From: Ruminiclostridium sp. | GTDB taxonomy: Bacteria; Bacillota; Clostridia; Oscillospirales; Oscillospiraceae | Reading direction: 5' to 3' | Length of the DNA: 9,903 nt | Assembly: GCA_021442645.1 (NCBI GenBank) | Contig: JABUSR010000159.1 | Location: forward strand, 1-9,903 | Shown here: positions 8,303 to 9,903 of the stretch, piece by piece | How positions within the stretch are numbered: position 1 is the first letter of the stretch | How the letters are laid out: every line of letters starts with the position of its first letter | The notes under the pieces: model-generated | Databases searched by the model: none | Seen by the model: the letters and a program-made list of their open reading frames with translations, nothing else | Told to the model about the DNA's origin: nothing | Made by a program: the position numbers and the translations under genes

Positions 8303-9079
8303 ATGAAAAAGATTCTTGCTGTCGATGATGAAAAGCTGATGCTGGATGCTTTGACCACGAGTATTCGGGGGGCTGCGCCCGATGCGGAAATTTTTCCCTT
8401 CCAGCGGCCCGGCGAGGCCCTGGAATTTGCCCGGGAAACCCCCCTGGACGTGGCATTTCTGGATATCCGCATGCGCGGGATGAGCGGCATGGAACTGGCC
8501 ACCGCATTGCTGGGGCTTTACCCGGAGATCAATATTATTTTCTGCACCAGTTATGACGAATACGTGTCGGAGGCGTTCCGGGACATCCGCTGCAACGGTT
8601 ACATTACGAAACCCGTGGATGTGGCGGCGGTGGCCCATGAACTGTCCCATCTGCGAGTCCCCCTGAAGCAGGAGCAGGGAGGGGATTCCATTCGCGTCAA
8701 ATTACGTTGTATCGGCCGGTTTGAGGTGTTTGTAGACGGGGAACCCCTGAAATTTGAGAATGCCCGGACCAAAGAGGTCCTGGCCTATCTGGTCAACGCC
8801 TATGGCGGCATCTGCAACAACCAGGAGATTATCTCTGTCCTTTGGGAGGACCTGAACCGCCATGACTCCTATTTCAAAAAGATTCGGAAGGATCTCATTG
8901 ACACCCTGGAGGGTAAGGGCTGTGGGGATATCCTCTTCCGCCAGCGGGGCGGCCTGGGTATCAATGTGGACCGGGTGGACTGCGACTACTACGACTGGAA
9001 AAAGGAAAACCCGGAGCAGGGCCTGCCGTCGGACTACATGAACCAGTTCGCATGGGCCTATTCCCCTGACTTCGAGTGA
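8303..9079 (+). CDS. Response regulator: receiver plus SARP-type winged helix
   Basis: Cytoplasmic DNA-binding response regulator of 258 residues. The receiver domain (1 to about 120) has every key residue: D8 and D9, the phosphorylation site D54 (FLDIRMRGMSG), T82 and K103-P104. Residues about 130-225 form an OmpR-like winged helix of the type that opens SARP regulators (IGRFEVFVDGEPL, then ARTKEVLAYLV, then the recognition part around SYFKKIRKDL). The end, VDCDYYDW to YMNQFAWA, resembles the first helix of a BTAD domain, but the rest of BTAD is absent. Such receiver-SARP proteins (COG3947) occur in Firmicutes, mostly with unknown targets. The ATG is preceded by taggag six bases upstream. 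The divergent kinase is the probable phosphate donor. SARP-type domains bind direct repeats with 11-bp spacing; a set of these lies at 9410-9442, about 330 bp downstream, and is a candidate target. Confidence 0.93.
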   Translation: MKKILAVDDEKLMLDALTTSIRGAAPDAEIFPFQRPGEALEFARETPLDVAFLDIRMRGMSGMELATALLGLYPEINIIFCTSYDEYVSEAFRDIRCNGYITKPVDVAAVAHELSHLRVPLKQEQGGDSIRVKLRCIGRFEVFVDGEPLKFENARTKEVLAYLVNAYGGICNNQEIISVLWEDLNRHDSYFKKIRKDLIDTLEGKGCGDILFRQRGGLGINVDRVDCDYYDWKKENPEQGLPSDYMNQFAWAYSPDFE

Positions 9080-9096
9080 GAGAATTTTACAATTCG

Positions 9097-9126
9097 GCTC
9101 CCGGTACTTCGGTACCGGGAGCTTTT
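9097..9126 (+). terminator. Terminator of the response regulator gene, UUCG tetraloop
   Basis: gctcccggtac (9097-9107) pairs perfectly with gtaccgggagc (9112-9122) around the loop ttcg, giving the very stable C(UUCG)G tetraloop, followed by tttt. It starts 17 bp after the stop codon and closes the regulator as a single-gene transcript. Confidence 0.93.
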
Positions 9127-9352
9127 GCCTGTCGGCCCCCACGGGGAATTTGACAAAAGGCCGAAAAGCAGGATCTCTTTTGCCGTTTTCCGGCGAAAGA
9201 GGCCCACACATTCGGACGCGGAAATTAACTGTGCCGGGGGACAGGCCCCGTTAGGGGGCAGGTTTGCGTTTTTTGACGATGGGGCAAACAATACAAGGCT
9301 TGTCTGCCCTGTTGAGCGCCCGGCACATCGGTGCCGGGCGCTTGATTTTTTT
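9127..9352 (+). ncRNA. Structured stretch between two terminators; possible small RNA
   Basis: No convincing protein gene lies here; the plus-strand open frame begins inside the first terminator and ends beyond the second. The segment is rich in hairpins: tcggcc (9132-9137) with ggccga (9159-9164); an 11-bp stem (9175-9185 with 9191-9201, loop ttttc, one G-T pair); gcccc (9245-9249) with ggggc (9255-9259); gtttgc (9262-9267) with gcaaac (9284-9289); then the 9315-9352 terminator. TTGACA occurs at 9150-9155, but I see no good -10 about 17 bp on. It may be a small RNA with a non-standard promoter, a processed tail of read-through from the regulator gene, or decayed sequence. Confidence 0.3.
9315..9352 (+). 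terminator. Second intrinsic terminator downstream of the regulator
   Basis: agcgcccggcac (9315-9326) pairs perfectly with gtgccgggcgct (9331-9342) around the loop atcg, followed by ttga and seven T. It is strong and lies about 190 bp after the regulator's own terminator with no protein gene between. So it either backs up that terminator or ends a separate short transcript. It also insulates the promoter at 9456-9464 from upstream transcription. Confidence 0.88.
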
Positions 9353-9363
9353 GCCTGAAGAGG

Positions 9364-9404
9364 AAAATTTTCGAAAAAAAAGCAAAAAAATAAAAAAATT
9401 TTTA
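9364..9404. other. Phased A-tracts upstream of the repeat-bearing promoter
   Basis: Runs of A at 9364-9367, 9374-9381, 9384-9390 and 9392-9398, followed by T5 at 9399-9403, are centred about 9-12 bp apart, close to one helical turn. Phased A-tracts bend DNA, and A/T-rich sequence upstream of a promoter can act as an UP element for the RNA polymerase alpha subunit. The position, directly before the repeats and about 60-95 bp before the -10, makes it likely part of the promoter architecture. Confidence 0.5.
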
Positions 9405-9409
9405 ATTTG

Positions 9410-9442
9410 TACCCAAATAGGACCGAAATAGTACCCGAGTAG
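9410..9442 (+). promoter_or_regulatory. Three tandem 11-bp repeats, candidate operator
   Basis: Three head-to-tail units follow without gaps: tacccaaatag (9410-9420), gaccgaaatag (9421-9431) and tacccgagtag (9432-9442). Seven of eleven positions are identical in all three (.ACC..A.TAG). A near-inverted copy, ctattgggt (9446-9454), follows. The third unit covers the -35 position of the promoter at 9456-9464, which has no consensus -35. This is what an activator-dependent promoter bound by a SARP- or OmpR-type winged helix looks like, and the response regulator encoded just upstream carries such a domain. The distance from the last unit to the -10 is 16 bp, while classical actinobacterial SARP sites have about 8 bp, so the match is imperfect. 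A repressor site is also possible. Confidence 0.6.
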
Positions 9443-9455
9443 TGACTATTGGGTG

Positions 9456-9464
9456 TGCTATAAT
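9456..9464 (+). promoter_or_regulatory. Extended -10 promoter of the putative small RNA
   Basis: TGC followed by TATAAT is a perfect extended -10 element. The expected -35 position (9436-9441, cgagta) does not match consensus and lies inside the third 11-bp repeat. Transcription would start near 9471. The A-tracts and repeats directly upstream indicate a strong but controlled promoter. No protein gene follows on this strand. Confidence 0.75.
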
Positions 9465-9470
9465 GCAGTT

Positions 9471-9666
9471 GTAAACAGCAAGTGAGCAGAACACGATTCC
9501 AATTGCCGGGTTCCCCGGCGGGATCTGACCATATACTGAAACCCCGGCGGGCAGACCGGACCGGCTGTTCCCGGCACGGGGGTTTCCTCAACTTACCCCT
9601 TTCCTTTTCGTCTCTTTATAGAAAAGACCCATCAATGAGTAGCAAGGGCTCATTGATGGGTTTTTT
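9471..9666 (+). ncRNA. Putative small RNA of about 196 nt
   Basis: A complete transcription unit without a credible coding frame: the extended -10 promoter, then hairpin-rich sequence, then a strong terminator. Possible folds: a closing stem aagtgag (9480-9486) with ctc-a-actt (9587-9594); hairpin A, gattcc (9495-9500) with gggatc (9520-9525) enclosing gccggg/cccggc (9505-9510 with 9514-9519); hairpin B, gaaacccc (9538-9545) with ggggtttc (9579-9586). An alternative 7-bp pairing, tgccggg (9504-9510) with cccggca (9570-9576), would break both hairpins, so two exclusive states are possible. The length is like 6S RNA, but the branched fold is not the long rod with one bubble expected there. I recognise no riboswitch or known family. 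The one plus-strand open frame across it runs through the terminator. Confidence 0.55.
9627..9666 (+). terminator. 13-bp terminator, probably shared by convergent transcripts
   Basis: acccatcaatgag (9627-9639) pairs perfectly with ctcattgatgggt (9649-9661) around a 9-base loop, followed by five more T. It ends the putative small RNA on the plus strand. On the minus strand the stem is followed by cttttctat, and the stop codon of the probable reading frame from the right edge (TAG, 9667-9669) lies just before it. It therefore probably serves both directions. Confidence 0.9.
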
Positions 9667-9903
9667 CTATTCTTTTTGCGGGAGGCCCCCGGGACCTGTG
9701 TAATAGCCTGATTCGGGGAAGCACAGCAGCCCGCTGTGCCGCCCCTTTGCCCACTGCTCCTTCCAACTGCCCGGCCCGCTGCCCTCCTTGCTGTCCACCG
9801 AGGGGCCGCACCGTTGCCTACACCGCCGCCTGCGCTGCCGGCCGCACCGCCAACCACTCCACCGCCCGCTCCACTGCCCGCACTGCCGGCCGCACCGCCG
9901 CCT
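9667..9903 (-). CDS. Partial C-terminus of Gly-rich protein, apparent frameshift
   Basis: Possible 3' end of a gene entering from the right. One minus-strand frame (9902 to about 9806) reads as a Gly/Ala/Ser-rich repeat region with GGAAGSAG twice. The frame one base away gives an ordinary-looking tail from about 9804, PSVDSKEGSGPGSWKEQW and, after a short gap, ESGYYTGPGGLPQKE, ending in TAG at 9667-9669 beside the terminator. One extra C in the C4 run at 9802-9805 would join them. In its own frame the glycine-rich region runs on through the terminator to 9588; the tail's own frame upstream is an unlikely Arg/Cys/Trp-rich stretch. So it may be a frameshifted gene, a slippage or sequencing artefact, or non-coding. 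The family is unknown. Confidence 0.38.
   Translation of the reverse strand, partial: RRRCGRQCGQWSGRWSGWRCGRQRRRRCRQRCGPSVDSKEGSGPGSWKEQWAKGRHSGLLCFPESGYYTGPGGLPQKE
9835..9899 (-). repeat. GC-rich direct repeat, 48-bp period
   Basis: The 17-base sequence ggcggtgcggccggcag occurs on the minus strand at 9883-9899 and at 9835-9851, 48 bp (16 codons) apart. Extending the copies, the differences (agt/agc, gcg/gca) are synonymous in the Gly/Ala/Ser frame, as expected of coding repeats. They are also synonymous in a Pro/Ala frame on the other strand, so the repeat alone does not settle the coding strand. More copies may lie beyond the window edge. Confidence 0.6.

Noticed and set aside
9410..9442. 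The tandem repeats as a CRISPR array or plasmid-type iterons
   Set aside because: The units are 11 bp with no spacers, and only three are present, placed exactly over a promoter's -35; no cas or replication initiator gene is seen in the window.
9058..9591. Minus-strand open frame of 177 codons after the regulator
   Set aside because: It crosses two strong terminators, the phased A-tracts, the 11-bp repeats and the promoter, and its translation shows no domain or plausible composition.
9471..9666. Identification of the small RNA as 6S RNA
   Set aside because: Length and context fit, but the visible pairing is branched (two side hairpins and a short closing stem) instead of one long rod with a central bubble. 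I leave it unnamed.
9482..9703. Plus-strand open frame of 73 codons across the putative small RNA
   Set aside because: It runs through the 13-bp terminator at 9627-9666, so its stop codon lies beyond the transcript, and it has no good ribosome site.
1..9903. tRNA, rRNA, insertion sequence or CRISPR array
   Set aside because: I saw no T-loop/anticodon pattern, rRNA signature, transposase or terminal inverted repeats with target duplication, and no regularly spaced repeat-spacer units.

Overview
The window looks like a piece of a GC-rich Gram-positive (Firmicutes/Clostridia) chromosome. The Oscillospiraceae are my best guess, an inference from four things: a giant secreted protein ending in three S-layer homology (SLH) domains, a sensor kinase of the LytS/YesM type, a receiver protein with a SARP-type DNA-binding domain, and compact U-tailed intrinsic terminators. 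Coding regions strongly prefer G/C in third codon positions, which is why very long antisense open frames exist; I reject those.

Layout. Positions 1-356 hold no convincing gene. They contain a perfect 16-bp palindromic terminator (173-209), a weaker terminator-like hairpin (315-334), and an unidentified left part. From 6437 down to 357 on the minus strand lies a 2026-residue secreted SLH-anchored protein with its own good promoter (6556-6584) and a roughly 110-nt leader. A hairpin terminator (6660-6699) separates it from the next minus-strand gene, a 7-transmembrane histidine kinase (8099 to 6726). A 203-bp divergent promoter region follows, then the plus-strand response regulator (8303-9079), which ends at a C(UUCG)G tetraloop terminator (9097-9126).

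The stretch 9080-9666 has no credible protein gene but is densely organised. It holds a structured segment ending in a second terminator (9315-9352), then phased A-tracts, three tandem 11-bp direct repeats (9410-9442), an extended -10 promoter (TGC-TATAAT, 9456-9464), about 155 nt of hairpin-forming sequence, and a 13-bp-stem terminator (9627-9666). I read the last part as a probable gene for a small RNA of about 196 nt. The far right end (9667-9903, minus strand) looks like the C-terminal end of a Gly/Ala/Ser-rich protein, with an apparent frameshift at a run of four C. It would share the 9627-9661 terminator convergently.

How the parts may work together (inference): the membrane kinase senses an envelope or extracellular signal and phosphorylates the response regulator on D54. 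SARP-type DNA-binding domains characteristically bind direct repeats spaced 11 bp, and such repeats lie about 330 bp downstream of the regulator gene, over the -35 position of the small-RNA promoter. A two-component system controlling an adjacent small RNA, next to a huge cell-wall-anchored protein, is the most interesting hypothesis here. Nothing in the sequence proves the regulatory link, and no matching repeats were seen at the other promoters.
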